A DNA stretch of 59,646 nucleotides. Origin: Syntrophomonadaceae bacterium (GTDB lineage Bacteria; Bacillota; Dethiobacteria; DTU022). The position numbers were made by a program, and so were the translations under genes. The notes beneath the pieces are model-generated. The model was given only the letters and a program-made list of their open reading frames with translations. It had not been told where the DNA came from and did no database searches. Below, piece by piece: positions 48,892 through 57,675 of the stretch (the first letter of the stretch is position 1; each line of letters opens with the position of its first letter). Location of the stretch: contig SKMK01000020.1 in the NCBI GenBank assembly GCA_007121075.1, positions 1-59,646 on the forward strand, in the 5' to 3' direction.

Positions 48892-49449
48892 ATGACAGAT
48901 GATATTTATGCTGATGCCGAAGCAAAAATGGAAAAAACAATTACCGCTTTTCAGCGTGAACTGTCGACACTGAGGGCAGGGAGGGCTTCACCTTCGCTGC
49001 TGGACCGGATTGAGGTTGATTATTACGGTGTTCAGACACCGTTAAACCAGCTGGCCGGGATTAGCGCTCCTGAACCGCGGCTGCTGATGGTTCAGCCCTG
49101 GGATAAACAGGCTATGCCTGAAATTGAAAAGGCGATCATGAAGTCCGACCTCGGGCTGACGCCGAGCAATGACGGCAACGTGATCAGGCTGACTATCCCG
49201 GAGCTAACCGAGGAACGTCGCAAAGAGCTGGTTAAGTATGTCCGCAAAAAAGCAGAAGAAGGAAGGGTGTCTGTGCGTAATATTCGCCGTGACGCCAACG
49301 ATGAGATTAAAAAATTAGAAAAAAACAGCGATATTTCTGAAGACGAAAGCAGGCGGTCCCAGGACAGCATCCAGGAACTTACCGATCAGAAGATAGAAGA
49401 GATAGGCAAGATCCTGGAAGTCAAAGAATCAGAAATTATGGAAGTTTAA
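48892..49449 (+). CDS. frr: Ribosome recycling factor
   Basis: About 185 aa, normal length. It shows [23 protein letters not shown], seen here in part, [30 protein letters not shown] and [12 protein letters not shown]. It splits post-termination ribosomes together with EF-G. ATG 48892 follows AGGGGTGG in the end of pyrH, giving tight coupling. Confidence 0.97.
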   Translation: MTDDIYADAEAKMEKTITAFQRELSTLRAGRASPSLLDRIEVDYYGVQTPLNQLAGISAPEPRLLMVQPWDKQAMPEIEKAIMKSDLGLTPSNDGNVIRLTIPELTEERRKELVKYVRKKAEEGRVSVRNIRRDANDEIKKLEKNSDISEDESRRSQDSIQELTDQKIEEIGKILEVKESEIMEV

Positions 49450-49544
49450 CAGGCGGCGGTTCGTAACCCGGTAAACATTGAGCTGCGTCTGATCAAGATC
49501 CGCTTCATTCATTGAATGTAATAACTATTGTTACAAACCAGAGG

Positions 49545-49584
49545 CGGCTCTCTCTTGACACGGTAAGGGGGAGCCGTTATTTTT
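49545..49584 (+). terminator. Intrinsic terminator or attenuator just before uppS
   Basis: CGGCTCTC (49545-49552) pairs with GGGAGCCG (49569-49576), eight pairs with one G-T, and TTATTTTT follows. It can end the pyrH-frr transcript. It lies only four bases before the uppS ATG and encloses a -35 box. Confidence 0.7.
49555..49583 (+). promoter_or_regulatory. Candidate sigma-A promoter inside the terminator before uppS
   Basis: A perfect TTGACA (49555-49560), 17 bp, and TATTTT (49578-49583). The predicted start (about 49590) falls inside the first codon of uppS as annotated, so uppS would then begin at TTG 49597 or 49603, or be leaderless. Confidence 0.4.
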
Positions 49585-49587
49585 GAA

Positions 49588-50346
49588 ATGTGGGGTTTGG
49601 TTTTGGATTCAAGCATCCGAGAAGAAGAGCTTACACGGAAAATTGACCCGGAAAAGGTCCCCCGTCATATAGCCATAATTATGGACGGCAATGGACGCTG
49701 GGCTGTGGAAAGAGGTCTGCCCAGGCAGGAAGGTCACCGGCAAGGCGTGGAAACAGTCCGGGACATCGTCAGGTGTGCCAACAAACTGGGTATAAGTATT
49801 CTGACCCTGTTTGCTTTTTCCACGGAAAACTGGCAGCGCCCGGCCTGGGAAGTTAATTATCTAATGAGCTTGCCCGAAAAATATTTTCAATCCGAACTCC
49901 CGGAATTAATCCGCAAAAATGTCCAGGTCAGGTTGATCGGAGATGCGACCCGGCTGCCCCGCAAGGTAAGGAAAGCAGTTAAAGACGGCTCGGAAGCAAC
50001 CAGGGACAACACCGGGATGATCTTGAATTTCGCTTTAAATTACGGTTCCAGGTCTGAGATCTTAAGAGCGGCAAACAACTTGATTAAAGAGGCAGCGGCC
50101 GGGAAGGTAAAAGGGCGGGTCGATGAAAAAACTTTTTCCAGCTACCTTTATACCGCCGGGTTGCCCGATCCCGACCTGTTGATCAGAACCAGCGGGGAAA
50201 AAAGGATCAGCAATTTTTTGCTGTGGCAGTTGGCCTACAGTGAGCTCTGGTTTACCAGCGTTTACTGGCCCGACTTTTCAAAACTGCATTTAATGGAAGC
50301 GGTGCATGATTACCAGATGCGGAAGAGGCGGTTCGGTAAATTCTAG
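49588..50346 (+). CDS. uppS: Isoprenyl transferase (undecaprenyl diphosphate synthase)
   Basis: 252 aa. cis-Prenyl transferase that builds the C55 carrier for cell-wall synthesis. It has HIAIIMDGNGRWA with the catalytic Asp, GHRQGVETVR, FAFSTENWQRP, and the dimer-interface RTSGEKRISNFLLWQ. The first 25 residues before PRHIAIIMDGNG vary in the family, so ATG 49588, TTG 49597 and TTG 49603 are all possible. See the overlapping terminator/promoter. Confidence 0.96.
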   Translation: MWGLVLDSSIREEELTRKIDPEKVPRHIAIIMDGNGRWAVERGLPRQEGHRQGVETVRDIVRCANKLGISILTLFAFSTENWQRPAWEVNYLMSLPEKYFQSELPELIRKNVQVRLIGDATRLPRKVRKAVKDGSEATRDNTGMILNFALNYGSRSEILRAANNLIKEAAAGKVKGRVDEKTFSSYLYTAGLPDPDLLIRTSGEKRISNFLLWQLAYSELWFTSVYWPDFSKLHLMEAVHDYQMRKRRFGKF

Positions 50347-50365
50347 CATTTAAAGGTGGCTATTG

Positions 50366-51184
50366 ATGCTGTTACTTAGAATATTATCTGCCCTGGTTGG
50401 CGTACCGATCGTAATTGCGGCTGTCTACTACGGTGGATCCTGGTTTGCGATATTTTTACTGGTAATTGTAAATGTGGGCATATTTGAATATAACAAGATT
50501 ATAAAAATTGGCACTTCCAGTTTCCTGGCTGTGATCGGCCACCTGGGGGTCAGTTTTTATATCATTATTATTTTATTAGAACAGTATTTGCTGATTATTC
50601 CCCTGTTTTTGATCCTGTTTTTTGTAATGTTTGTTTCGGCCCTCTTTAACATGGAGGTTGAGGAGAAGTTAAGCATTACCGAATCGGCAATGGCCCTGTG
50701 GGGAGTTGTCTATATCGGCGTCCTTTGCGGTTACCTGTTGATGCTGCGGCTGCAGCCCGACGGGGCCTTATTTACTTATACCCTTTTTGCCGGGATCTGG
50801 ATCCATGATACCGCTGCTTACGCAATCGGTTCCAAATGGGGAATGCGCAAATTTGCACCTCAGATTAGCCCGAAAAAATCCGTTGAAGGCTCCCTGGCCG
50901 GGCTGGGAGGGACGATCGTGATATTTTTTTCGGTTTCGATCCTCATCCCGGGGTTGTTTACACTTTCACCCCTGGGTGCGGTTATACTGGCCCTGGGGAT
51001 ATCAGTATTTGCCCAGCTTGGTGACCTGATGGAATCAGCTTTGAAAAGGCAAATGCAGGTTAAAGACTCCGGGGCTATTGTTCCAGGCCACGGGGGGGTC
51101 CTGGACCGCTTTGACAGTGTTATGCTTTCCGCCCCGTTTGTTTATTACTTCTTCCTGCTGATCGGTATGTTACAAGCCGGTTAA
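50366..51184 (+). CDS. cdsA: Phosphatidate cytidylyltransferase
   Basis: About 272 aa with eight hydrophobic segments; makes CDP-diacylglycerol for phospholipid synthesis at the membrane. The family signature is near the end, MQVKDSGAIVPGHGGVLDRFDS. ISPKKSVEGSLAG is also conserved. ATG 50366 is preferred over TTG 50363; AAAGGTGG is upstream. Follows uppS by about 20 bases. Confidence 0.96.
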   Translation: MLLLRILSALVGVPIVIAAVYYGGSWFAIFLLVIVNVGIFEYNKIIKIGTSSFLAVIGHLGVSFYIIIILLEQYLLIIPLFLILFFVMFVSALFNMEVEEKLSITESAMALWGVVYIGVLCGYLLMLRLQPDGALFTYTLFAGIWIHDTAAYAIGSKWGMRKFAPQISPKKSVEGSLAGLGGTIVIFFSVSILIPGLFTLSPLGAVILALGISVFAQLGDLMESALKRQMQVKDSGAIVPGHGGVLDRFDSVMLSAPFVYYFFLLIGMLQAG

Positions 51185-51270
51185 CCTGAAGCGGGGAGAG
51201 CCACAATAATACTTAAAAAGGCCCGCACGGGAACAAAAATCCTATTTAAGGCCTTTGGATAGGTAGAAAA

Positions 51271-52440
51271 ATGGAAAAGAAAATTGCTATACTGGGATCG
51301 ACAGGCTCAATCGGAAAACAAACTCTGGAAGTAATTGCAGCCCTGGGCAAGGGTTACAGGGTGGTTGCTCTTACTGCCGGTGGGAACGACACCCTGCTGG
51401 AAGAACAGGTTAGGGAATTTAAACCTGAGCTGGCCGTTTTGAGCAATATTGAAGCGGCCGAAAGACTTACCGGGAAAATCGGCACCACTGGATGCACGGT
51501 CAAATCCGGTGAAGAGGGGCAGGTTCTCGCCGCCACCTGGCCGCAGGCCGATCTGGTGGTAATAGCCCAGGTTGGGTTCAGCGGTTTTAGCCCCCTGGTG
51601 GCTGCCCTGAAGCAGGGGAAAATGGTTGCTCTGGCTAACAAGGAGTCACTGGTTATCGGCGGTGAAATCCTGGAACGGATGGGGCTTCTTGACCGAAAAA
51701 AAATCCTGCCGGTTGACAGCGAGCATTCAGCTATCTGGCAGTGCCTGGGAAACAGCGGTTATGAAAAAATCTCACGCATCTTCCTGACTGCTTCCGGAGG
51801 CCCCTTCTTTGGGTGCACAAAAAAGGAACTTGAGTCGGTTACGCCCGCCCGGGCCCTGAAACACCCCAACTGGCAGATGGGCAGCAAGATTACGGTTGAT
51901 TCGGCCACGATGATGAATAAGGGCCTTGAGGTGATCGAAGCTAAATGGTTGTTCGGTCTCGATCTTGATCAGATAGAAGTAATTATCCATAAGCAAAGTA
52001 TTATTCATTCTATGGTAGAATATATAGACGGATCAATAATAGCCCAGCTCGGCGTGCCGGATATGCGACTGCCAATCCAGCTCGCCCTGACTTATCCGGA
52101 ACGTATCGAAAGCCGGGTAGAGCGATTTGATCCTTTTGGAAAAAAACTTGACTTTTACCCGCCCGACCGGGATAATTTTCCCTGCCTGGACCTGGCTTTC
52201 CGGGCGGCAGAAGTGGAAGGCACCATGCCGGCTGTCCTTAACGGGGCCAATGAGATCGCCGTGGCGGAATTCATTGGCGGCAGGATTGGATTTAATGCCA
52301 TCCCGGAAGTTATTAATAGCGTAATGGGCAGCCATACAAATGTTGAAAACCCCGGCATTGACGACGTGGTCAGTGCCGATCAGTGGTCTCGCCGAAAGGC
52401 GACGCAGATAATAGACGAGCAGAAGGAAAGGATGAATTAA
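51271..52440 (+). CDS. dxr: 1-deoxy-D-xylulose 5-phosphate reductoisomerase
   Basis: 389 aa. NADPH-dependent enzyme of the MEP isoprenoid pathway. Motifs: ILGSTGSIGKQTLEV, ANKESLVIGG, PVDSEHSAIWQCL, ASGGPF and the metal/substrate region MGSKITVDSATMMNKGLEVIEA, partly shown. It directly abuts rseP (stop then ATG). Confidence 0.97.
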   Translation: MEKKIAILGSTGSIGKQTLEVIAALGKGYRVVALTAGGNDTLLEEQVREFKPELAVLSNIEAAERLTGKIGTTGCTVKSGEEGQVLAATWPQADLVVIAQVGFSGFSPLVAALKQGKMVALANKESLVIGGEILERMGLLDRKKILPVDSEHSAIWQCLGNSGYEKISRIFLTASGGPFFGCTKKELESVTPARALKHPNWQMGSKITVDSATMMNKGLEVIEAKWLFGLDLDQIEVIIHKQSIIHSMVEYIDGSIIAQLGVPDMRLPIQLALTYPERIESRVERFDPFGKKLDFYPPDRDNFPCLDLAFRAAEVEGTMPAVLNGANEIAVAEFIGGRIGFNAIPEVINSVMGSHTNVENPGIDDVVSADQWSRRKATQIIDEQKERMN

Positions 52441-53457
52441 ATGCAAACTTTAATTGCTGCCATATTAGTGTTTGGTTTATTAATCCTGGTTCACGAGTTA
52501 GGCCATTATTTTGTTGCACGCCTGACCGGGATCCGGGTTTTGGAACTGGCCATCGGGTTTGGCCCGAAGCTGGCAGGTTGGAGTAAAGCGGGTATTGATT
52601 ATTCCCTGCGGGCGGTGCCCCTGGGTGGTTTTTGCCGCCTGATGGGCGAAAATCCGGAAGAAGCCGACGATCCCGACAGCTTCCCCCAAAAGCCGATTAC
52701 GAGCAGGATGGCGGTCCTGCTTGCCGGCTCGGGAATGAACCTGATCCTGGCCCTCCTGGTTTTCTTTTTGATTTTCTTCTTTATCGTAGGCACACCGACT
52801 GATACAGCGCAAATTGGTTATATCGTGGAAGATTCTCCTGCCGAAGAAATAGGTCTGGAGGTTGGCGACAGGATCATCAGTATTGACAACGAGCCTATAG
52901 AAAGTTTTGATGATGTTATTGCTGTTGTATCGGTTCGGGCAGATCAAGAATTTACAATTACCGTGGAAAGAAATGGCGAAGAATTCAGCTACCTGGTGAC
53001 TGCCGGGCAGGAGCCCGGTACCGGAAGGGGGATTATCGGTATTGGCCAGATGCTGGACAGGTACAATTTTGTACCTTCTGTTCAACACAGCTTCCGGCAG
53101 TTTGGAATGATCCTGGCTTCTTTTTATCACGTCCTGTCCGGCCAGGCGCCTCTTGATGTGGCCGGTCCAGTGGGCATCGTCCACGTAATCGGCGAAGTGG
53201 CCCAAACCGGGTTTGTCAACCTGCTGATGCTGACAGCCCTGATCAGCATTAACCTGGGCATTATCAACCTGCTTCCGGTCCCGGCTTTAGACGGGGGGAG
53301 GATCATGTTCCTGGTTATCGAAGCAGTTCGCGGCCGCCCCATTGAACCGGAGAAAGAAGGATTTATCCATTTCCTGGGGTTTGCTCTGCTGATCACCCTG
53401 ATTTTGTTTATTACCTACCAGGATGTTTTGCGCCTGTTTTTTGCGCCGAGCAATTAG
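52441..53457 (+). CDS. rseP: Site-2 (RIP) zinc metalloprotease
   Basis: 338 aa intramembrane protease. The zinc motif HELGH lies in the first membrane helix (LVHELGHYFVARL), a PDZ domain spans about residues 115-185, and the last catalytic element is NLLPVPALDGGRI. In Firmicutes (RasP) it cleaves anti-sigma factors and signal-peptide remnants. The gene begins on the base after the dxr stop. Confidence 0.96.
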   Translation: MQTLIAAILVFGLLILVHELGHYFVARLTGIRVLELAIGFGPKLAGWSKAGIDYSLRAVPLGGFCRLMGENPEEADDPDSFPQKPITSRMAVLLAGSGMNLILALLVFFLIFFFIVGTPTDTAQIGYIVEDSPAEEIGLEVGDRIISIDNEPIESFDDVIAVVSVRADQEFTITVERNGEEFSYLVTAGQEPGTGRGIIGIGQMLDRYNFVPSVQHSFRQFGMILASFYHVLSGQAPLDVAGPVGIVHVIGEVAQTGFVNLLMLTALISINLGIINLLPVPALDGGRIMFLVIEAVRGRPIEPEKEGFIHFLGFALLITLILFITYQDVLRLFFAPSN

Positions 53458-53518
53458 TCCGGTCGGAACTTGTTTGATCTGCAGGGTGTAATTAAATACT
53501 TGATGTGGTGCTGAATAA

Positions 53519-54610
53519 ATGGAAATAATAGAAAGAAAAGAAACCGATCCGGTCCAGGTCGGCGGGGTAACCATCGGCGGCGGTGCGCCGGTAGTTATCC
53601 AGTCGATGACCAATACAAAAGCAATCGACTCAGGGGCGACCATGGAACAGATTAATCAGCTGGCTGAAGCCGGTTGTGAACTGGTCCGCCTGGCCGTTCC
53701 GAACCGGGAAGCGGCAGAAACATTTAAAAACCTGGCCCGTGAGAGCCCGGTGCCGCTGGTTGCCGATATTCATTTTGATGCCCGGTTAGCCCTTGAAGTA
53801 ATGGAAAACGGGGCTTCAAAAATAAGAATAAACCCGGGAAACATTGGGGGGAAGAGCAAACTGATCGAGCTGGCCCGGAGGGCGGAACAGCTTGCTGTGC
53901 CGATCAGGATTGGGGTCAACGCCGGATCATTGGAGAAAAAGATTTTGGAAAAACACGGAGGCGCAAGCGCCGCCGCCCTGGTCGAGTCGGCCCTGGGCTA
54001 CCTGGATGTTCTTGAAGAGATCGGTTTTTCCAGGATCGTGGTATCCCTAAAGGCTTCCGATGTAGTAACGACTATAAAAGCTTACCGGAGCTTTTCCGAA
54101 AAAAAACCATATCCCCTGCACCTCGGAATTACCGGGGCGGGCCCCCTGCGGTCCGGCCTGATCAAGGGAGCAATTGGCATTGGGACCCTGCTGGCGGAAG
54201 GGATTGGCGATACGATCAGGGTATCGCTAACCGCCCACCCGGTAGAAGAAGTCCGGGCGGCGAAACAGATCCTGCAATCGCTGGGGATGAACAGGTATGG
54301 CCCTGAGCTGATTTCCTGTCCCACCTGTGGGCGCTGTTCGGTGGACCTGGTTGCCCTGGTCAAAGAAGCGGAAGAAATGCTGGAGGGTTACTGCCTGCCG
54401 CTTAAAGTAGCGGTAATGGGCTGTGCGGTTAACGGACCCGGGGAAGCCAGGGAAGCCGACCTGGGCATTTCCGCGGGAAAGAAACACGGTATTGTATTCA
54501 GCCACGGCCAGGTAATCCGGACCGTGGGCCTTGACTCTTTACTGGATGCCCTGAAAGAAGAGTTGGAAGCAGCGGCAGACCGTGGAGAAAGGCGGGAGGA
54601 GGGGAAGTAA
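53519..54610 (+). CDS. ispG: 4-hydroxy-3-methylbut-2-en-1-yl diphosphate synthase (flavodoxin/ferredoxin)
   Basis: 363 aa. Iron-sulfur enzyme of the MEP pathway. The cluster cysteines sit in SCPTCGRCSVD and MGCAVNGPGEA. QSMTNTKAIDSGATMEQI at the start is also typical. With dxr, two MEP genes lie in this operon. In Bacillus, proS and polC stand here instead. Spacing to the next gene is one base. Confidence 0.97.
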   Translation: MEIIERKETDPVQVGGVTIGGGAPVVIQSMTNTKAIDSGATMEQINQLAEAGCELVRLAVPNREAAETFKNLARESPVPLVADIHFDARLALEVMENGASKIRINPGNIGGKSKLIELARRAEQLAVPIRIGVNAGSLEKKILEKHGGASAAALVESALGYLDVLEEIGFSRIVVSLKASDVVTTIKAYRSFSEKKPYPLHLGITGAGPLRSGLIKGAIGIGTLLAEGIGDTIRVSLTAHPVEEVRAAKQILQSLGMNRYGPELISCPTCGRCSVDLVALVKEAEEMLEGYCLPLKVAVMGCAVNGPGEAREADLGISAGKKHGIVFSHGQVIRTVGLDSLLDALKEELEAAADRGERREEGK

Positions 54611-54611
54611 A

Positions 54612-55259
54612 GTGGAAGTAGCGGCAATAGTTCCGGCATATAATGAGGAAAAAACGATCGGCGATGTAATCTTCGCCCTGCAGCAGACACCGGACGTGGA
54701 CCGGATTATCGTGGTCAGCGACGGTTCCGAAGACGGGACGGCCAAATCAGCCCTCAATTATGACAATGTAGAAGTTATTGATCTGCTTGACAACAGGGGC
54801 AAAGGAGGAGCAATAAAAGCGGGCCTGGATCGCTGCGAATCAGAAATCATTTTAATCCTGGATGCAGACCTGATCGGCTTGAGCGTCAAACATGTAGAAG
54901 CTTTGTTAAAACCGGTCCGGAATGGAGAAGCCCTCATGTCGGTAGGAATCTTCGAAAAAGGGCGGATGGCAACCGATATTGCCCAGAAGATGGCCCCTTT
55001 TTTATCCGGCCAGAGAGCCTTGAGGCGAGAGCTTCTGGAAAATATATCCGACCTTGATCTTTCCCGTTTCGGGATTGAAGTGGCCCTTCATAAATACGTA
55101 GAAGACAACGAAATAGAAGCGGCTGCGGTCCAGCTGCCCGATCTTTCGCATGTTATGAAAGAAGAAAAACTGGGCTTCTGGAAAGGAGTATCGGCCAGGG
55201 CGAAAATGTACTGGGAGATTTTTAAGTATGTAGCCCGAATCGATACCACTCCCAAGTAG
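54612..55259 (+). CDS. Family 2 glycosyltransferase
   Basis: About 215 aa from GTG 54612, which follows GGAGGAGGGG. It begins VEVAAIVPAYNEEKTIGDVI, then VVSDGSEDGT, GKGGAIKAGL and the metal-binding DAD of LILDADLIGL. This is the GT-A fold of DPM1/GT2 enzymes. There is no membrane segment, so it may act on a soluble or lipid-linked acceptor, for example glucosyl-3-phosphoglycerate or polyprenyl phosphate; the substrate is not evident. Its position between ispG and rimP is unusual for the superoperon. Confidence 0.87.
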   Translation: MEVAAIVPAYNEEKTIGDVIFALQQTPDVDRIIVVSDGSEDGTAKSALNYDNVEVIDLLDNRGKGGAIKAGLDRCESEIILILDADLIGLSVKHVEALLKPVRNGEALMSVGIFEKGRMATDIAQKMAPFLSGQRALRRELLENISDLDLSRFGIEVALHKYVEDNEIEAAAVQLPDLSHVMKEEKLGFWKGVSARAKMYWEIFKYVARIDTTPK

Positions 55260-55301
55260 AGATTGCAAGCTACAGCTTTTCGATCGGTAGTTTTCACAGT
55301 G

Positions 55302-55330
55302 TTGCGTAGTGGTGAAATTTGTGATAAATT
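55302..55330 (+). promoter_or_regulatory. Possible promoter of the rimP-nusA-infB operon
   Basis: TTGCGT (55302-55307), 17 bp, TAAATT (55325-55330), with a TG one base before the -10. Weak -35, fair extended -10. It stands in the 198-base gap that follows the glycosyltransferase gene. Confidence 0.4.
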
Positions 55331-55357
55331 AGTTTAGATGATAGGGTTTTTCTTGTC

Positions 55358-55380
55358 AAGGGTGGGTGGTTCCCACTCTT
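55358..55380 (+). other. Leader hairpin upstream of rimP
   Basis: AAGGGTGGG (55358-55366), loop TGGTT, CCCACTCTT (55372-55380): nine pairs with one G-T. Only TT follows and then CATATT, so it is at most a weak terminator. It lies in the predicted leader of the rimP-nusA-infB mRNA and could be an attenuation or autoregulation site. Confidence 0.55.
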
Positions 55381-55457
55381 TCATATTAATAAGGGCTTAA
55401 AAGAGCTGCCGATGTAACAAAACCCACTAATTAGAAATGTGGAGGGTCAGGGTTTTT

Positions 55458-55949
55458 ATGAGCAGGGAAGAGGCCAGGGCTAAGTTAATTGAGCTGATTG
55501 AACCTTTGGTAGAAAGCAAGGGGTTTGAACTGGTCAAGCTGGATTACCGGTCTGGTAAGCAAGGCAAACTTGACCTGTATATAGACCGGGAAGGCGGCGT
55601 GACGATTGACCACTGTGAATTAATCAGCAATGCTGTCTCGGATCTCCTTGATTACCACGATCCTATAGCTCATGCCTATACCCTGGAAGTTTCCTCGCCG
55701 GGTCTGGAGCGACCGCTTACCAAAAAAAAGCATTTCGAACGTTTTGAGGGTGAAAAAGCAAAAGTAAAAACTTCCGAAGACATAGAGGGGCGTAAAAATT
55801 TCAGCGGCACTCTGGCCGGCACCGGGGAAAATTCAATAATCATTGCCCTTGAAGAAGGCAGGGACGTGGAAATACCTCTGGCCTTGATTGCCAGGGCAAA
55901 TCTCTGGTACCCTGAACCGGATAAAGATGATTTGCTAAAAGATAAGTAG
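55458..55949 (+). CDS. rimP: Ribosome maturation factor RimP
   Basis: About 163 aa. Needed for 30S maturation. It has the conserved GFELVKLDYRSGKQGKLDLYID (seen in part), DYHDPIAHAYTLEVSSPGLERPL and the C-terminal SH3-like part ending VEIPLALIARANL. ATG 55458 follows GGAGGG; an ATG at 55437 gives 7 more residues but lacks a site. Confidence 0.95.
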   Translation: MSREEARAKLIELIEPLVESKGFELVKLDYRSGKQGKLDLYIDREGGVTIDHCELISNAVSDLLDYHDPIAHAYTLEVSSPGLERPLTKKKHFERFEGEKAKVKTSEDIEGRKNFSGTLAGTGENSIIIALEEGRDVEIPLALIARANLWYPEPDKDDLLKDK

Positions 55950-55983
55950 ATCTAATTAAATATGAAAGGAGGTTTTGTTAAAG

Positions 55984-57369
55984 GTGAATGAAGATCTGTT
56001 TGCAGCGATTTCATCGCTGGAAAAGGAAAAAGGGATCAGCAAGGAAGTGCTTTTTGAAGCCCTTGAAGTTGCGCTTGTTTCAGCATATAAAAGAAATTTC
56101 CAGTCATCACCCGCGGTGAGAGTCAGCATTGACCGGGAAACTGGCGAAATTAAAGTTTTTTCGCAGCTTAAAGTGGTTGAAGAGGTGGAATCAGAGGATC
56201 AGGAAGTCAGCCTGTATGAAGCCAGGGTCTATGAACCGCGCTGTCAGATAGGCGATGTGATTGAAATGGAAGTAACGCCCAGAGAGTTTGGCAGAATTGC
56301 GGCTCAGACAGCCAAGCAGGTGGTGATTCAGAGGATCAGGGAAGCGGAAAGAGAACTGATTTACGAGAATTTCACCGATCGGACCGAAGAAATAATAACC
56401 GGCCTGGTGCGCCGATTTGAGCATAAAAACGTAATTATCGATCTGGGCAGGACTGAAGCGATCCTGCCGGTGGAAGAGCAGATTCCCCATGAACGTTACC
56501 GTCAGGGCGAACGGGTAAAGACTTTTATTATGGAGGTTAAGAAAACAACCAAGGGCCCCCAGATTATTGTATCCCGCACTCATACCGGTTTTTTGAAAAG
56601 GCTTTTTGAAATGGAAGTTCCCGAAATCTACGAGGGTATCGTAGAGATTAAGGCTGCCGCTCGCGAAGCGGGCTATCGTTCCAAACTGGCCGTATATTCA
56701 GCCAACAGCGATATTGATCCAGTCGGATCCTGTGTTGGCCCTAAGGGCAGCCGGGTCCAGGCGATCAGCAACGAACTGAAGGGCGAAAAAATTGATATTA
56801 TTAAGTGGAGCGAAGAGTCGGAAGAATATATTGCCAATTCGCTCAGCCCGGCTAAAGTTTCATCAGTAAATATCGACTCGGAAAACAAAACAGCGACAGT
56901 GGTTGTCCCGGATAACCAGCTGTCGCTGGCTATCGGCAAAGAAGGCCAGAATGCTCGCCTGGCGGCCAAAATAACCGGATGGAAAGTTGATATTTCCAGT
57001 GAAACACAGTATGCGGAAAAAAGCTTTTCCGCCATGGGCCTGGATGAAGAGCCGGGCGATGAAGAAGAAAGCAAAGAGGGAGCCGGGCTTATGGAAGCCC
57101 TGAACTGGGATGACGAACCGGCCGCCGCGGATGGTGAAGCGGTGGCTGAGGGCGATGGCGAAGGTGACGATGAAGCTCGTGCCGAAGAAGCCGCTGCCGT
57201 CGAAGAAACGACCGTAATGGAAGAGAATGAAGAAATTGAAACCGTGGAAGACGGCGAAGAAATTAAATCGGATCAGGAAACTGAATCCGGAGATGGAGTT
57301 GAAATAGAAGAGTTGCCGGAAGAGTCCGAAGAAGAACCGCCGGAAAAGGAGCCGCGGCAAGATGAGTAA
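55984..57369 (+). CDS. nusA: Transcription termination/antitermination factor NusA with long acidic tail
   Basis: About 461 aa. The N-terminal RNA-polymerase-binding domain is followed by S1, KH1 (GSCVGPKGSRVQAI) and KH2 (LAIGKEGQNARLAAKITGW). Residues from about 345 on are nearly all Glu, Asp, Ala, Gly and Val, without a fold that I recognise; Bacillus NusA stops near residue 370. GTG 55984 is preferred to TTG 55975 because AAAGGAGG ends at 55972. Overlaps the next gene by eight bases. Confidence 0.96.
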   Translation: MNEDLFAAISSLEKEKGISKEVLFEALEVALVSAYKRNFQSSPAVRVSIDRETGEIKVFSQLKVVEEVESEDQEVSLYEARVYEPRCQIGDVIEMEVTPREFGRIAAQTAKQVVIQRIREAERELIYENFTDRTEEIITGLVRRFEHKNVIIDLGRTEAILPVEEQIPHERYRQGERVKTFIMEVKKTTKGPQIIVSRTHTGFLKRLFEMEVPEIYEGIVEIKAAAREAGYRSKLAVYSANSDIDPVGSCVGPKGSRVQAISNELKGEKIDIIKWSEESEEYIANSLSPAKVSSVNIDSENKTATVVVPDNQLSLAIGKEGQNARLAAKITGWKVDISSETQYAEKSFSAMGLDEEPGDEEESKEGAGLMEALNWDDEPAAADGEAVAEGDGEGDDEARAEEAAAVEETTVMEENEEIETVEDGEEIKSDQETESGDGVEIEELPEESEEEPPEKEPRQDE

Positions 57370-57643
57370 AAAGAAAAAAATCCCTCTGCGGATTTGCATC
57401 GGGTGCCGGGAAAAAATGCCAAAAAATGAACTGGTGCGCATTGTCCGAACCCCGGAAAACGAAATAATGCTCGATACGACCGGAAAAAAGTCCGGTAGGG
57501 GGGCATATATCTGCCTGCGGGAAGAATGCTTTAAAAAGGCTGTTAAAGGCAAGCGCCTGGAAAGGAACCTGCAGCAGCCAATTACTTCGGAGCTGATTTC
57601 TGAAATAGCAGTAACATTAAAACAAAAAGAAAGCGAATTGTAA
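57362..57643 (+). CDS. ylxR: YlxR family protein (RnpM, RNase P modulator)
   Basis: 93 aa. Begins with a Lys-rich stretch, then RICIGCREKMPKNELVRIVR, and has GRGAYICLREECFKKAVKGK. The family binds RNA and, in Bacillus, modulates RNase P. It lies between nusA and infB as usual. The ribosomal protein L7Ae-like gene ylxQ that often follows is absent. Confidence 0.93.
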   Translation: MSKKKKIPLRICIGCREKMPKNELVRIVRTPENEIMLDTTGKKSGRGAYICLREECFKKAVKGKRLERNLQQPITSELISEIAVTLKQKESEL

Positions 57644-57675
57644 CAGGGAGGGCTTACTTTATGGAGGTGTTATAG

